A DNA stretch of 64,000 bases, taken from positions 310,001 to 374,000 of the forward strand of contig NZ_CP146100.1 in NCBI RefSeq assembly GCF_037023755.1, read 5' to 3'. Source of the DNA: Saccharopolyspora sp. SCSIO 74807. GTDB taxonomy: Bacteria; Actinomycetota; Actinomycetes; Mycobacteriales; Pseudonocardiaceae. The notes beneath the pieces were generated by a model. It saw only the letters and a program-made list of their open reading frames with translations, was not told the origin of the DNA and ran no database searches. Both the position numbers and the translations under genes were made by a program. Positions 32,896-42,131 of this stretch are shown piece by piece (within the stretch, counting starts at the first letter, position 1; each line of letters opens with the position of its first letter).

Positions 32896-33486
32896 TCACG
32901 CGGGTTCGTTGCCCGCCCAGTGCACGACGGTGTCGCCGTAGCGGCGGCTGCGGATGGCCGCCAGCGGTTCCGGCCAGCTCGGATCTCCGTTGCGCACCGC
33001 CTGTTCCAGCACCACGACCGCGCCCGGCGCGAGCCGGCCGCCTGCCGCCAGCGCGCGCAGCGCCGAGTCCAACTTGGACGGGTCGAGGTCGTAGGGCGGG
33101 TCGGCGAACACCACGTCGAACGGTCCGGCAGGCGGCGCTCCCAGCGCAGTATCGGCCTGCGCAGCATCGGCCAGCACCGTCTCGGCCTTGGCCTGCTCGA
33201 TCCGGATCTGCCGGAAACCGAGGGAGCCGGCGTTGCGGCGGACGATCTGCGCGGCGCGCCGGTCGGCCTCTACGAACGTGGCGTGCGCGGCTCCGCGGGA
33301 AAGGGCTTCCAGCCCGAGCGCACCGGAGCCCGCGTAGAGGTCGAGCACCCGCGCGCCGTCCAGCTCCACGCTCGCTTCCAGCGCGCTGAACACGGCTTCC
33401 CGGACTCGTTCGGACGTCGGGCGGGTACCGCGCGGGGGCACTTCGATGCGGCGTCCGCCCGCGCTGCCGGCCACGATCCGAGTCAC
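32896..33486 (-). CDS. rsmD: 16S rRNA (guanine966-N2)-methyltransferase
   Basis: This 196-residue SAM-dependent methyltransferase shows TRIVAGSAGGRRIEVPPRG, RPTSERVREAVFSALE, SAM motif VLDLYAGSGALGLEALSRGA and catalytic FADPPYDL. GTG 33486 gives the conserved N-terminus VTRIVAG. It lies 61 bp before coaD, the usual neighbour. Confidence 0.95.
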   Translation of the reverse strand: MTRIVAGSAGGRRIEVPPRGTRPTSERVREAVFSALEASVELDGARVLDLYAGSGALGLEALSRGAAHATFVEADRRAAQIVRRNAGSLGFRQIRIEQAKAETVLADAAQADTALGAPPAGPFDVVFADPPYDLDPSKLDSALRALAAGGRLAPGAVVVLEQAVRNGDPSWPEPLAAIRSRRYGDTVVHWAGNEPA

Positions 33487-33639
33487 CGGGTCATCTTCGC
33501 GCACGGTCGCGGGGGCGCGGGTGCGGGGGACTCCCGCCTCGCCCCGGTTCGAGACGGCAGGAGGAGCGGGCCGGGCGTGGTCGTCGACGGCTGCGACGCG
33601 GCGGGGAAAGCAGCGCGGCCCGCACGGGCGCTGCGAACG

Positions 33640-33682
33640 AAAAAACTCCGCCCGGGCGGGGAGTTCCCTGCCCGGGCGGAGT
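33640..33682 (-). terminator. Intrinsic terminator after the L,D-transpeptidase gene
   Basis: Arms ACTCCGCCCGGGC (33645-33657) and GCCCGGGCGGAGT (33670-33682) pair perfectly over 13 bp. On the minus strand the hairpin is followed by six T (A-run 33640-33645). This is a textbook rho-independent terminator, unusual in this GC-rich window. Confidence 0.9.
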
Positions 33683-33747
33683 CGCGCCGTGGCGGCGGAT
33701 CGCCGTCGCGGCGAATCACTGCCGCGGCGAATCACCGCCGTGCCGGA

Positions 33748-34203
33748 TCACTGCACGACTTGCACCTCGTCGCCCTTGTTCAGCTCGTCGAAGAACCGCT
33801 TCGCGGCGGTGGTGGACAAGTGCAGGCAGCCGTTGGACTCCTGCTGGAGGCTGCCCTCGTGGAAGGCGACGCCGGTGTTGGTGAAGAACACCGCGTTCGG
33901 CATCGGTGCGTTGTCGAACTCGCCGCTGCGGTGGTCGGCGTCCTTCCACTGCACCTGGAACACGCCGGTCGGCGTCTCGGCGCCCGCCTTACCGGAGGTG
34001 AGCGGCACCGGGCCGTAGTAGCCCGTGCCGTCCTTCTGCAACCACGCCTGCTTCGACGACAGGTCGACGCACGCCTTCGCGCTCGGTTGGCACGGGGTGA
34101 CATCGCCGGCGTCGGCGTAGGCCGCGGCTCCGGTCAGCGCGCCGCCCGCGGCGAGTGCGGTCACCAGGGCCAGTCGCCCGGCGTGCTTGGTCAAGTTGCG
34201 CAC
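33748..34203 (-). CDS. Secreted L,D-transpeptidase (YkuD domain)
   Basis: This small 151-residue protein has a signal peptide (LALVTALAAGGALTGAAAYA) followed directly by a YkuD catalytic domain. The active-site run is FHEGS followed by SNGCLHL, with the nucleophilic Cys in SNGC and the His of FHEG. TPTGVFQV is also typical. Such enzymes form 3-3 peptidoglycan cross-links or attach proteins to the wall. It lacks the extra Ig-like domain of mycobacterial Ldts, so it is a minimal version. A strong terminator follows. Confidence 0.9.
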   Translation of the reverse strand: MRNLTKHAGRLALVTALAAGGALTGAAAYADAGDVTPCQPSAKACVDLSSKQAWLQKDGTGYYGPVPLTSGKAGAETPTGVFQVQWKDADHRSGEFDNAPMPNAVFFTNTGVAFHEGSLQQESNGCLHLSTTAAKRFFDELNKGDEVQVVQ

Positions 34204-34410
34204 GGTCGTTCACGTCCTTCCGGATCTTCGCTGTCACTCCACCGTGCCACAAGCACACGTGTTCGGTTTCGCTGCGGGGTCGGATTTCGCCCGATATCCG
34301 CAAAAAGATGACGTTGGTCCGGGAAAATCGGCCGCTGGCAACGGGTTCGCACCCACGGATGATCTAATTGCGTTTGCACGCAACGTGTTTGGCCGACTCC
34401 GGTGCTCCGC

Positions 34411-34464
34411 AGCTCAATCGCGCGGTCGCGCGACGGCAGCTCAATCGCGCGGTCGCGCGACGGC
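34411..34464. repeat. 27-bp perfect tandem duplication at the methyltransferase stop codon
   Basis: Two identical 27-bp units (34411-34437 and 34438-34464) begin AGCTCAATCGCGCGG. The second contains the end and stop codon of the methyltransferase gene. Each unit carries a CGCGCGGTCGCGCG inverted repeat. Confidence 0.9.
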
Positions 34465-35241
34465 TGCGTAGCAAGCGGCCCGCGCAGGCTCGTACCCCGG
34501 CGACAGCGGCCCGTCCGGGCGCCAATCGGCCGGGTAGACCAACCCCGGATCCAGGTACTCGAAACCGCCCAGCAGCGCGTCGATCTCGCAGCGGCTGCGC
34601 AGCACCAGCTCGTCGGAGCTGCCCGCGTTGAACGTCTCGGCGGTGCGCCGGACCTCCGGGAAGTCGTCCGCGGTCATGTGCGAGAAGACCAGGAACGAGC
34701 CGGGAGCCATCGCCCGCCGGTAGGCCGCCACCGCCGCACCGGGCCGATCCGCGTCGTTGATGTAGTGCGTCATCGCCACCATCAGCACCGCCACCGGCTG
34801 CTCGAAGTCGAGCGCGGCCAGCGTGTCCGGGTGGTTGAGCACGTGCTCCGGATCCCGCATGTCGGCCTGCAGCACCGCGGTGTGGCGCTGACCGGCCAGC
34901 AGCGTCCGGCTGTAGGCCACCGCGACCGGATCCACGTCGACGTAGACCACGCGCGCCAGCGGATCGTCCCGCTGCGCGATCTCGTGCACGTTGCCCAGGG
35001 TCGGCATTCCCGAGCCCAGGTCCAGGAACTGCCGGATGCCCGCCTGCTGGCAGAACCGGACCGCGCGGCCGAGGAACGCGCGGTTGTCCACGGCGGGCTG
35101 CGGAGTCGGCGGGTAGATCTTCTTGATCGCGTCGAGCACTTCGCGGTCCACCGCGAAGTTGTGCGAACCGCCCAGCCCGTAGTCGTAGACGCGCGAAGCG
35201 CTGGACTTGGTGATGTCCGCGCCCCTGGGCAGCAGTGTCAC
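34441..35241 (-). CDS. SAM-dependent methyltransferase, DUF574 type
   Basis: This 266-residue protein matches the DUF574 family common in sporulating actinobacteria: ASRVYDYGLGGSHNFAVDRE, NRAFLGRAVRF, SAM motif QFLDLGSGMPTLGNVHE, VVYVDVDPVAV and LMVAMTHYI. Substrates of the family are largely unknown. GTG 35241 is chosen since AAGGAG lies 7 nt upstream; in-frame codons before it are not needed. The 3' end carries a 27-bp tandem duplication. Confidence 0.9.
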   Translation of the reverse strand: MTLLPRGADITKSSASRVYDYGLGGSHNFAVDREVLDAIKKIYPPTPQPAVDNRAFLGRAVRFCQQAGIRQFLDLGSGMPTLGNVHEIAQRDDPLARVVYVDVDPVAVAYSRTLLAGQRHTAVLQADMRDPEHVLNHPDTLAALDFEQPVAVLMVAMTHYINDADRPGAAVAAYRRAMAPGSFLVFSHMTADDFPEVRRTAETFNAGSSDELVLRSRCEIDALLGGFEYLDPGLVYPADWRPDGPLSPGYEPARAACYAAVARPRD

Positions 35242-35539
35242 GGCCGGCTCCTTCGCGGGGCCGGCCCCGGTGGGCGGCCCGATCGTGCGGAACGTGGCGC
35301 GGAGATCTTCGCCTGCCACGGTCGGCGCAACGATACCCACCGATCAGCGCAGGCAGAAGATTCACTTCCGGTGGAATCCGCTCGGCCGTCGAAGTGCTCG
35401 GAGATCGCCGAGCGGGTTCTGCGCGTCGAAGAACCACCGCGGACTCCCAGGCGTCGTCCCGCGCGGACAGCCGACGATCGGCAAGCTTCCGCAGCGAGAC
35501 GGCGCCTGTTCTCCTACCGGGCGAACGAGCGGACCGGCG

Positions 35540-38500
35540 TCAGCCCAGCTCGACGATCAGGTCGCCACCTTCGACCTGCTGGACGGAACCGATCGCGAGG
35601 CGCTTGATCTGCCCGTCCTGCCCAGCGGTGATCGCCGCCTCCATCTTCATCGCCTCGATGGTGGCCACGGTCTGACCGGCCGAGACGCTGTCGCCCTCGG
35701 CGGCCGAGAGCGTGACCACCCCGGCGAACGGCGCCGGAACGTGCGCCGGATTGCTGCGGTCGGCCTTCTCCGCCACCGGCAGGTCGGTGGCCACCGAGCG
35801 GTCCCGCACCTGGATCGGCCGCAGCTGGCCGTTGAGCACCGCCATCACGGTGCGGATGCCGCGCTCGTCCGGGTCACTGATCGCCTCCAGGCCGATGAGC
35901 AGCCGCACGCCCGGTTCCAGGTCGACCGAGTACTCCTCCCCCGGCCGCAGCCCGTAGAAGAAATCCTTGCTGCGCAACAGCGAAGTGTCGCCGTACGCCT
36001 CGCGGTGCTCGGTGAACTCCTTGGTGGGCTTGGCGAACAGCAGCTTGTTCAGCGTGTCGCGGCGGTTCTCCGCGAGCCCCTTCCGGTCCTCCTCGGTGAG
36101 TTCCGCGAGCTGGCGGCCCTGCGGGCGCCCCTCCAGCGCGCGGGTGCGGAACGGCTCCGGCCAGCCCGCGGGCGGCTCGCCGAGTTCGCCCTGCAGGAAG
36201 CCGATCACCGAGTCCGGGATGTCGAACCGGCGCGGATCGGCCTCGAAGTCCGCAGGGGCCACGCCCGCGCCGACCAGGTGCAGCGCCAGATCACCGACGA
36301 CCTTCGAGGACGGGGTGACCTTCACCAGCCTGCCGAGGATGCGGTCGGCCGCGGCGTACATCGCCTCGATCTCCTCGAACTTGTCCCCGAGACCGAGCGC
36401 GACGGCCTGGGTGCGCAGGTTCGACAGCTGCCCGCCGGGGATCTCGTGGCGGTAGACCCGGCCGGTCGGCGAGGCCAGCCCCGCCTCGAACGGCCGGTAG
36501 ATCTTGCGCACCGACTCCCAGTACGGCTCCAGGTCGCACACCGCACCCAGGTCCAGCCCGGTCGCCCGCTCGGTGTGATCGGTGGCCGCCACCACCGACG
36601 AGAGCGCGGGCTGCGAAGTGGTGCCCGCCAGCGAGGCCGTCGCACCGTCCACGGCGTCCACCCCGGCCTGGATCGCGGCCAGGTACGTCGCCAGCTGCCC
36701 GCCCGGCGTGTCGTGCGTGTGCAGGTGCACCGGCAGGTCGAATTCGCTGCGCAGCGCGGTGACGAGCTTGGTGGCCGCGGGCGCGCGCAGCAGCCCGGCC
36801 ATGTCCTTGATCGCCAGCACGTGCGCGCCCGCCTCGACGATCTGCTCGGCCAGGCGCAGGTAGTAGTCCAGCGTGTAGATGTTCTCGCCCGGGTCCGAGA
36901 GGTCGCCGGTGTAGCACAGCGCCACCTCGGCAACGGACTTGCCGGTGTCGCGCACCGCCTGGATCGCCGGGCGCATCTGCTCGATGTCGTTGAGCGCGTC
37001 GAAGATCCGGAAGATGTCGATGCCGGTGTCGGTGGCCTCCTGCACGAAGTGCTCGGTCACCTCGGTCGGGTAAGGCGTGTAGCCGACGGTGTTGCGCCCG
37101 CGCAGCAGCATCTGCAGGCAGATGTTCGGCGCCGAGTCGCGCAGCTTGGCCAGCCGCTCCCACGGGTCCTCGGCCAGGAACCGCAGCGCCACGTCGTAGG
37201 TCGCACCGCCCCAGCACTCCAGCGACAGCAGCTCCGGCGTCATCCGCGCGACGTGCGGCGCGACGGCGAGCAGGTCCTTGCTGCGCACCCGCGTCGCCAG
37301 CAGCGACTGGTGCGCGTCGCGGAAGGTGGTGTCGGTGACGCCGACCGCGTCGGATTCCCGCATCCAGCGCGCGAAGCCCTGCGGGCCGAGTTCGGTGAGC
37401 CGCTGCTTGGAGCCCTTCGGCACCGTCGTGGTCAGGTCCACGTCCGGCAGCTTGAACACCGGGTCCGCGGCCGCGGGCCGCTCCCCGTTCGGCCGGTTCA
37501 CCGTCACGTCCGCGAGGTAGTTCAGCAGCCGGGTGCCGCGGTCGGCGGAGTGCCGGGCGGTCAGCAGGTGCGGCCGCTGCTCGATGAACGAGGTGGTGAC
37601 CCGGCCCGCCGCGAAGTCCTCGTCGTCCAGCACCGCCTGCAGGAACGGGATGTTCGTGGCCACCCCGCGGATGCGGAACTCCGCCACCGCGCGGCGCGCC
37701 CGCGCCACCGCGGTCGGGAAGTCCCTGCCGCGGCAGGAAAGCTTCACCAGCATCGAGTCGAAGTGCGCGCTGATGCTGGTGCCCGCGAACGCGGTGCCGC
37801 CGTCCAAGCGGATGCCCGCGCCGCCCGGCGAGCGGTAGGCGCTGATCATCCCGGTGTCCGGGCGGAACCCGTTGGTCGGGTCCTCGGTGGTGATCCGGCA
37901 CTGCAGCGCCGCGCCGCGCAGCCGCATCGTCTCCTGGCTCATGCCCAGGTCGGCCAGCGTCTCGCCGGAGGCGATGCGCAGCTGGGACTGCACCAGGTCG
38001 GCGTCGGTGACCTCTTCGGTGACGGTGTGCTCGACCTGGATGCGCGGGTTCATCTCGATGAACACGTGCCTGCCCTGCTCGTCGACCAGGAACTCCACGG
38101 TCCCGGCGTTGACGTAGCCGATCTTGCGGGCGAACGCGACCGCGTCGGCGCAGATGCGCTCGCGCAGCTCGGGTTCGAGGTTCGGAGCCGGGGCGATCTC
38201 GATGACCTTCTGGTGCCGCCGCTGCACCGAGCAGTCCCGCTCGAACAGGTGCATCACGTTGCCCTCGTTGTCGGCGAGGATCTGCACCTCGATGTGCCGC
38301 GGGTTGACCACGGCCTGCTCCAGGATGACCGTCGGATCGCCGAAGGCCGCGTCGGCTTCGCGCATCGCGGCTTCCAGCGCCTCCCGCAGCGCGCCGAGCT
38401 CGTCGACCCGGCGCATCCCGCGGCCACCGCCGCCCGCGACGGCCTTGACGAACACGGGGAACTGCATGGACTCGGCCGCCGACGTCAGCTCGTCGATGTC

Positions 38501-38917
38501 CGCGGACGGAGCGGAGGAATCCAGCACCGGCACGCCCGCCTCGCGGGCCGCGGCCACCGCGGTGGCCTTGTTGCCGGTCATCTCCAGGATTTCGCGGCTG
38601 GGGCCGACGAACGTGATGCCCGCTTCGCGGCACGCGCCCGCCAGATCCGGGTTCTCGGACAGGAAACCGTAACCGGGGTAGATCGCGTCCGCGCCGGCTT
38701 GGCGCGCGGCTTGCACTACCTCGTCCACGGACAGGTAGGCGCGCACCGGGTGGCCGGGTTCGCCGATCTCGTAGGACTCGTCGGCCTTGAGCCGATGCAG
38801 CGAGTTGCGGTCTTCGTGCGGGAACACCGCCACCGTTCCGGCGCCGAGCTCGTAGCCCGCGCGGAAGGCTCGGATGGCGATCTCGCCACGGTTGGCGACG
38901 AGGACCTTGCGGAACAT
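35540..38917 (-). CDS. pyc: Pyruvate carboxylase
   Basis: This 1125-residue biotin enzyme converts pyruvate, bicarbonate and ATP to oxaloacetate. It has the full single-chain order: biotin carboxylase (MFRKVLVANRGEIAIRA; GGGGRGM; FIEMNPRIQVEH), carboxyltransferase (GVTDTTFRDAHQSLLATR; AIKDMAGLL; HTHDTPGGQ), an allosteric linker, and a biotinyl domain with EAMKMEA near the C-terminus. ATG 38917 follows AGGAGG. The gene is monocistronic, with about 300 bp on either side, and sits between the methyltransferase and recG. Confidence 0.98.
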   Translation of the reverse strand: MFRKVLVANRGEIAIRAFRAGYELGAGTVAVFPHEDRNSLHRLKADESYEIGEPGHPVRAYLSVDEVVQAARQAGADAIYPGYGFLSENPDLAGACREAGITFVGPSREILEMTGNKATAVAAAREAGVPVLDSSAPSADIDELTSAAESMQFPVFVKAVAGGGGRGMRRVDELGALREALEAAMREADAAFGDPTVILEQAVVNPRHIEVQILADNEGNVMHLFERDCSVQRRHQKVIEIAPAPNLEPELRERICADAVAFARKIGYVNAGTVEFLVDEQGRHVFIEMNPRIQVEHTVTEEVTDADLVQSQLRIASGETLADLGMSQETMRLRGAALQCRITTEDPTNGFRPDTGMISAYRSPGGAGIRLDGGTAFAGTSISAHFDSMLVKLSCRGRDFPTAVARARRAVAEFRIRGVATNIPFLQAVLDDEDFAAGRVTTSFIEQRPHLLTARHSADRGTRLLNYLADVTVNRPNGERPAAADPVFKLPDVDLTTTVPKGSKQRLTELGPQGFARWMRESDAVGVTDTTFRDAHQSLLATRVRSKDLLAVAPHVARMTPELLSLECWGGATYDVALRFLAEDPWERLAKLRDSAPNICLQMLLRGRNTVGYTPYPTEVTEHFVQEATDTGIDIFRIFDALNDIEQMRPAIQAVRDTGKSVAEVALCYTGDLSDPGENIYTLDYYLRLAEQIVEAGAHVLAIKDMAGLLRAPAATKLVTALRSEFDLPVHLHTHDTPGGQLATYLAAIQAGVDAVDGATASLAGTTSQPALSSVVAATDHTERATGLDLGAVCDLEPYWESVRKIYRPFEAGLASPTGRVYRHEIPGGQLSNLRTQAVALGLGDKFEEIEAMYAAADRILGRLVKVTPSSKVVGDLALHLVGAGVAPADFEADPRRFDIPDSVIGFLQGELGEPPAGWPEPFRTRALEGRPQGRQLAELTEEDRKGLAENRRDTLNKLLFAKPTKEFTEHREAYGDTSLLRSKDFFYGLRPGEEYSVDLEPGVRLLIGLEAISDPDERGIRTVMAVLNGQLRPIQVRDRSVATDLPVAEKADRSNPAHVPAPFAGVVTLSAAEGDSVSAGQTVATIEAMKMEAAITAGQDGQIKRLAIGSVQQVEGGDLIVELG

Positions 38918-39219
38918 GCCGGCTACCTCCTGGGCAGGTGTCGGACCGTCGGGCGAAACCGTACCGCGAAAATTCCGCCCACCGAGAGAGTGCAACGGTG
39001 ATGCACCTCATCGAAAAGCGCTGACCTGCTGCGGAAGATCGGTCATGCAAGGCGTCCCGACAAGAAGGAATCGAGTTTTTCCGCCGACGCGAAAGTTGAC
39101 CGCGGCTCGGCCGGTGCGCCACCCGTCCTTCGCGCGGGCGGTCGAGCGCGCCCGATCACCACCGGCCGGGTCGCACACCGTCCGCCGATGCGCGCGCCGC
39201 CGTTCGGACTCCGCCGCGC
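38918..39219. other. Intergenic region upstream of pyc
   Basis: About 300 bp from the recG 3' end to the pyc start. It should hold the pyc promoter on the minus strand. No gene, RNA or hairpin with a clear terminator was recognised. Confidence 0.5.
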
Positions 39220-41445
39220 TCACGACTTCTCCAGGAAACCCGCGCTTTGCGCGTCGACGAGTTCGGTGACCATTGCCGCCAGACCGGGATGGCCGCGCAG
39301 CGCTGGATCCTCGGCGACCAGGTGCTGCGCCGCCACCCGCGCCTCGGCGATCACGTCCTCGTCGCGCAGCAGCGAGAGCATCTTGAGCCCGGACTTGCGG
39401 CCGGACTGCGTCGCGCCCAGCACGTCGCCTTCCCTGCGCAGCTCCAGGTCCAGCTTCGCCAGCTCGAACCCGTCGGTGGTGGAGGCGACCGAGTCCAGCC
39501 GCTCGCGCGTGGTGGTGCCCGCGACCGCATCGCTGACCAGCAGGCACAACCCCGGGGCCGAACCCCGCCCGACGCGGCCGCGCAGCTGGTGCAGCTGGCT
39601 CACGCCGAACCGGTCCGCGTCCATGATCACCATGACCGTGGCGTTCGGGACGTTCACACCGACCTCGACGACCGTGGTGGCCACCAGCACGTCCACACCG
39701 CCGTCGGCGAAGGCGCGCATCACCGCGTCCTTGTCGTCGGCGGGCAACCGGCCGTGCAGCACGCCGAGCCGCAGCCCGGACAACGGCCCCGCGGACAGCT
39801 TCTCGGCCACCTCCAGCACCGACAGCGGCGAGCGGCGTTCGCCGGAATCCGCGCCCTCGTCCGGAGCTTCTTCGTCCACTTCGGACTCCTGGGCGGATTT
39901 CGGCTTCTTCGGCGGGTTCTGCTCGTCGTCGCCGATGCGCGGGCACACCACGTAGACCTGGTGCCCCGCGGTCACCTCTTCGCGGACGCGTTGCCACGCG
40001 CGGTCCAGCCACGCCGGTTTCTCCGCCGCGGGAACCACGCTCGTGCTGATCGGCGAGCGGCCCTGCGGCAGCTCCCGCAGCGCCGAGGTCTCCAGGTCGC
40101 CGTAGACGGTCATCGCGACCGTGCGGGGAATCGGCGTCGCGGTCATCACCAGCACGTGCGGCGCCACCTCACCGCCGCCGCGCGCCCGCAGCGCGTCCCG
40201 CTGCTCCACACCGAAGCGGTGCTGCTCGTCGACCACGACCATGCCGAGGTCGGCGAACGACACCCGGTCCTGGATCAGCGCATGGGTGCCGACGACGATC
40301 CCCGCCTCGCCGGAAGCCGCCGCCAGCAACGCCTTCTTGCGCTGCGCGGCGGGCAGCGAGCCGGTCAGCAGCGTGACGCCGGTGGCGTGCTCGGCCGCGC
40401 CGAGCTCACCGGCCCTGCCGAGGTCGCCAAGCAGCTCGGCCAGCGAGCGGGCGTGCTGCGCGGCCAGCACCTCGGTGGGCGCCAGCATCGCGGCCTGCCG
40501 CCCGGAATCCACCACCTGCAACATGCCGCGCAGCGCCACCAGCGTCTTGCCGGAACCGACCTCGCCCTGCACCAGCCGGTTCATCGGGTGCTCGGTGGCC
40601 AGGTCGGCGGCGATCTGCTCGCCGATGTCGGTCTGGCCCTGGGTGAGCCGGAACGGCAACCCCCGGTCGAACTCGGCGAGCAGGCCGTCATCGCGGCGCG
40701 GGCTGGCCGGGGCGGGGTGCTCGTGCGCGGTTTCGCGCAGCCGCGCCAGCACCAGCTGCACCGCCAGCGCCTCGTCCCACTTGAGCCGGTTCTGCGCGGC
40801 GGCCACCTCGCCGTGATCGGCGGGCTGGTGGATCTTGCGCAGTGCGGACTCCAGGCCCATCAGCCGGTGCTCGGCGCGCAGCGGCTCCGGCAGCGGATCC
40901 TCGGCCCCGTCCCAGGTGTCCAGCACCTGGCGCACGCAGCGGGCGATCGACCAGGACGGCAGGCCCTGCGCGGACGGGTAGACCGGGATGAGCGCTGCGG
41001 CGAACTCCTCGGCCGCCGAACCAGCGTCCTGCTCCTGCTCGTCGAACAGCTGGTACTCGGGGTGCGCGAGTTGCAGCGCACCCTTGTAGGCGGTGACCTT
41101 GCCCGCGAACATGCCGCGGCGGCCGGGCAACAGCTCGCGTTCCCGCCACGCCTGGTTGAAGAACGTGCACAGCAGCGGCCGGTGCCCGTCGGTGATGCGG
41201 GCCTCCACGATGGTTCCGCGGCGGGATTTCATGCTGCGCTTGGTGACCCGCTCGACCTTCGCCAGCACCGTGGCGTGCTCGTCGATCTCCAGCCCGGCGA
41301 TCGCGGTGAGTTCGCCGCGTTCGGCGTAGCGGCGCGGATAATGCCGCACCAGGTCGCCCACAGTGGACAGACCGAGGGCGGACTCGAGCGCCTTGCCGGT
41401 CTTGCCGCCGAGCACCCGCTCCAGCCCGGTCTCCAAAGTGGTCAT
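39220..41445 (-). CDS. recG: ATP-dependent DNA helicase RecG
   Basis: This 741-residue helicase remodels stalled replication forks and Holliday junctions. It has the N-terminal wedge/OB domain (VRHYPRRYAERG), Walker A QGEVGSGKT, Walker B VVVDEQHRFGVEQR, TATPIPRT, and the C-terminal QLRGRVGRG. A Lys/Glu/Asp-rich insert near residue 530 (PPKKPKSAQESEVDEEA) is longer than in E. coli. ATG 41445 gives the conserved start. It lies downstream of the PH-domain gene. Confidence 0.97.
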   Translation of the reverse strand: MTTLETGLERVLGGKTGKALESALGLSTVGDLVRHYPRRYAERGELTAIAGLEIDEHATVLAKVERVTKRSMKSRRGTIVEARITDGHRPLLCTFFNQAWRERELLPGRRGMFAGKVTAYKGALQLAHPEYQLFDEQEQDAGSAAEEFAAALIPVYPSAQGLPSWSIARCVRQVLDTWDGAEDPLPEPLRAEHRLMGLESALRKIHQPADHGEVAAAQNRLKWDEALAVQLVLARLRETAHEHPAPASPRRDDGLLAEFDRGLPFRLTQGQTDIGEQIAADLATEHPMNRLVQGEVGSGKTLVALRGMLQVVDSGRQAAMLAPTEVLAAQHARSLAELLGDLGRAGELGAAEHATGVTLLTGSLPAAQRKKALLAAASGEAGIVVGTHALIQDRVSFADLGMVVVDEQHRFGVEQRDALRARGGGEVAPHVLVMTATPIPRTVAMTVYGDLETSALRELPQGRSPISTSVVPAAEKPAWLDRAWQRVREEVTAGHQVYVVCPRIGDDEQNPPKKPKSAQESEVDEEAPDEGADSGERRSPLSVLEVAEKLSAGPLSGLRLGVLHGRLPADDKDAVMRAFADGGVDVLVATTVVEVGVNVPNATVMVIMDADRFGVSQLHQLRGRVGRGSAPGLCLLVSDAVAGTTTRERLDSVASTTDGFELAKLDLELRREGDVLGATQSGRKSGLKMLSLLRDEDVIAEARVAAQHLVAEDPALRGHPGLAAMVTELVDAQSAGFLEKS

Positions 41446-41578
41446 CCGTGCCCCGCTCGTCCTGTGCCCCAAGATTTCCGGCCCACCGGTCGTGAACCTC
41501 ATCGGTTTCGGGCGTTCCCGCTGAGCTTCCGCTGGCGAGATTATCGGACGCCACCGACGAAACCCGCCGCCTGCGCGC

Positions 41579-42064
41579 TCACAGCATCGCGTTCAGCAGC
41601 GCCGCGCCGCGTTCCGCGTCGTCCACGCTGATGCCGACCTCCCGGCCGGAGCGGTAGCGCACCACGAGGCACTCCCCGGCGCGCAACATGATCGTGGCCT
41701 TGCCGGGAAGCCCGCGGTAGCCCCAGCCGCCGACCTCGGCGGGCCGCCGGTTCTCCACCCGCGCGCTTTCGATCTCCGCCAGCGCCAGCCGTTGCACCGG
41801 CCTGCGCAACGGGCCGTACATGATCGTCAGCCCTCGATCGCCGATGAGCACCCGCACCGACGAGAACAGCAGCAGCGTCAGGCCGACCACGGTGAACGTC
41901 GCGGCGGTGAACCAGAGTCCCGGCAGCACATCGATCGCGGTGCACACCGCGAACAACGCGCCCGCGAGCAGCGACACGACCGCGAGCACCAGCAGCACCG
42001 CGCTGGAGACCGCCGAGGTCCACACCGACCGCTCCTCCGGCCGCATCCGCTTGCGGATCGTCAT
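41579..42064 (-). CDS. Membrane protein with bacterial PH-like domain
   Basis: This 161-residue protein has two membrane helices (about 20-40 and 48-68) followed by a PH-like beta domain (VRVLIGDRGLTIMYGPLRRPVQRLALAEI; GYRGLPGKATIML). Small proteins of this plan are common in actinobacteria; their role is unknown. ATG 42064 follows GAGGGGG. It sits between recG and the DhaL gene. Confidence 0.75.
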   Translation of the reverse strand: MTIRKRMRPEERSVWTSAVSSAVLLVLAVVSLLAGALFAVCTAIDVLPGLWFTAATFTVVGLTLLLFSSVRVLIGDRGLTIMYGPLRRPVQRLALAEIESARVENRRPAEVGGWGYRGLPGKATIMLRAGECLVVRYRSGREVGISVDDAERGAALLNAML

Positions 42065-42131
42065 CGCGCCCCCTCGATCGTCTTCGCGGTAGTAACCGTG
42101 CCAGATGGCGAGGGGCGCGAACCCGGCTCGC

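Noticed and set aside
35207-39001. Very long plus-strand open frame antisense to pyc
   Set aside because: pyc on the other strand is unmistakable over its whole length. The antisense product has no domain and no start signal.
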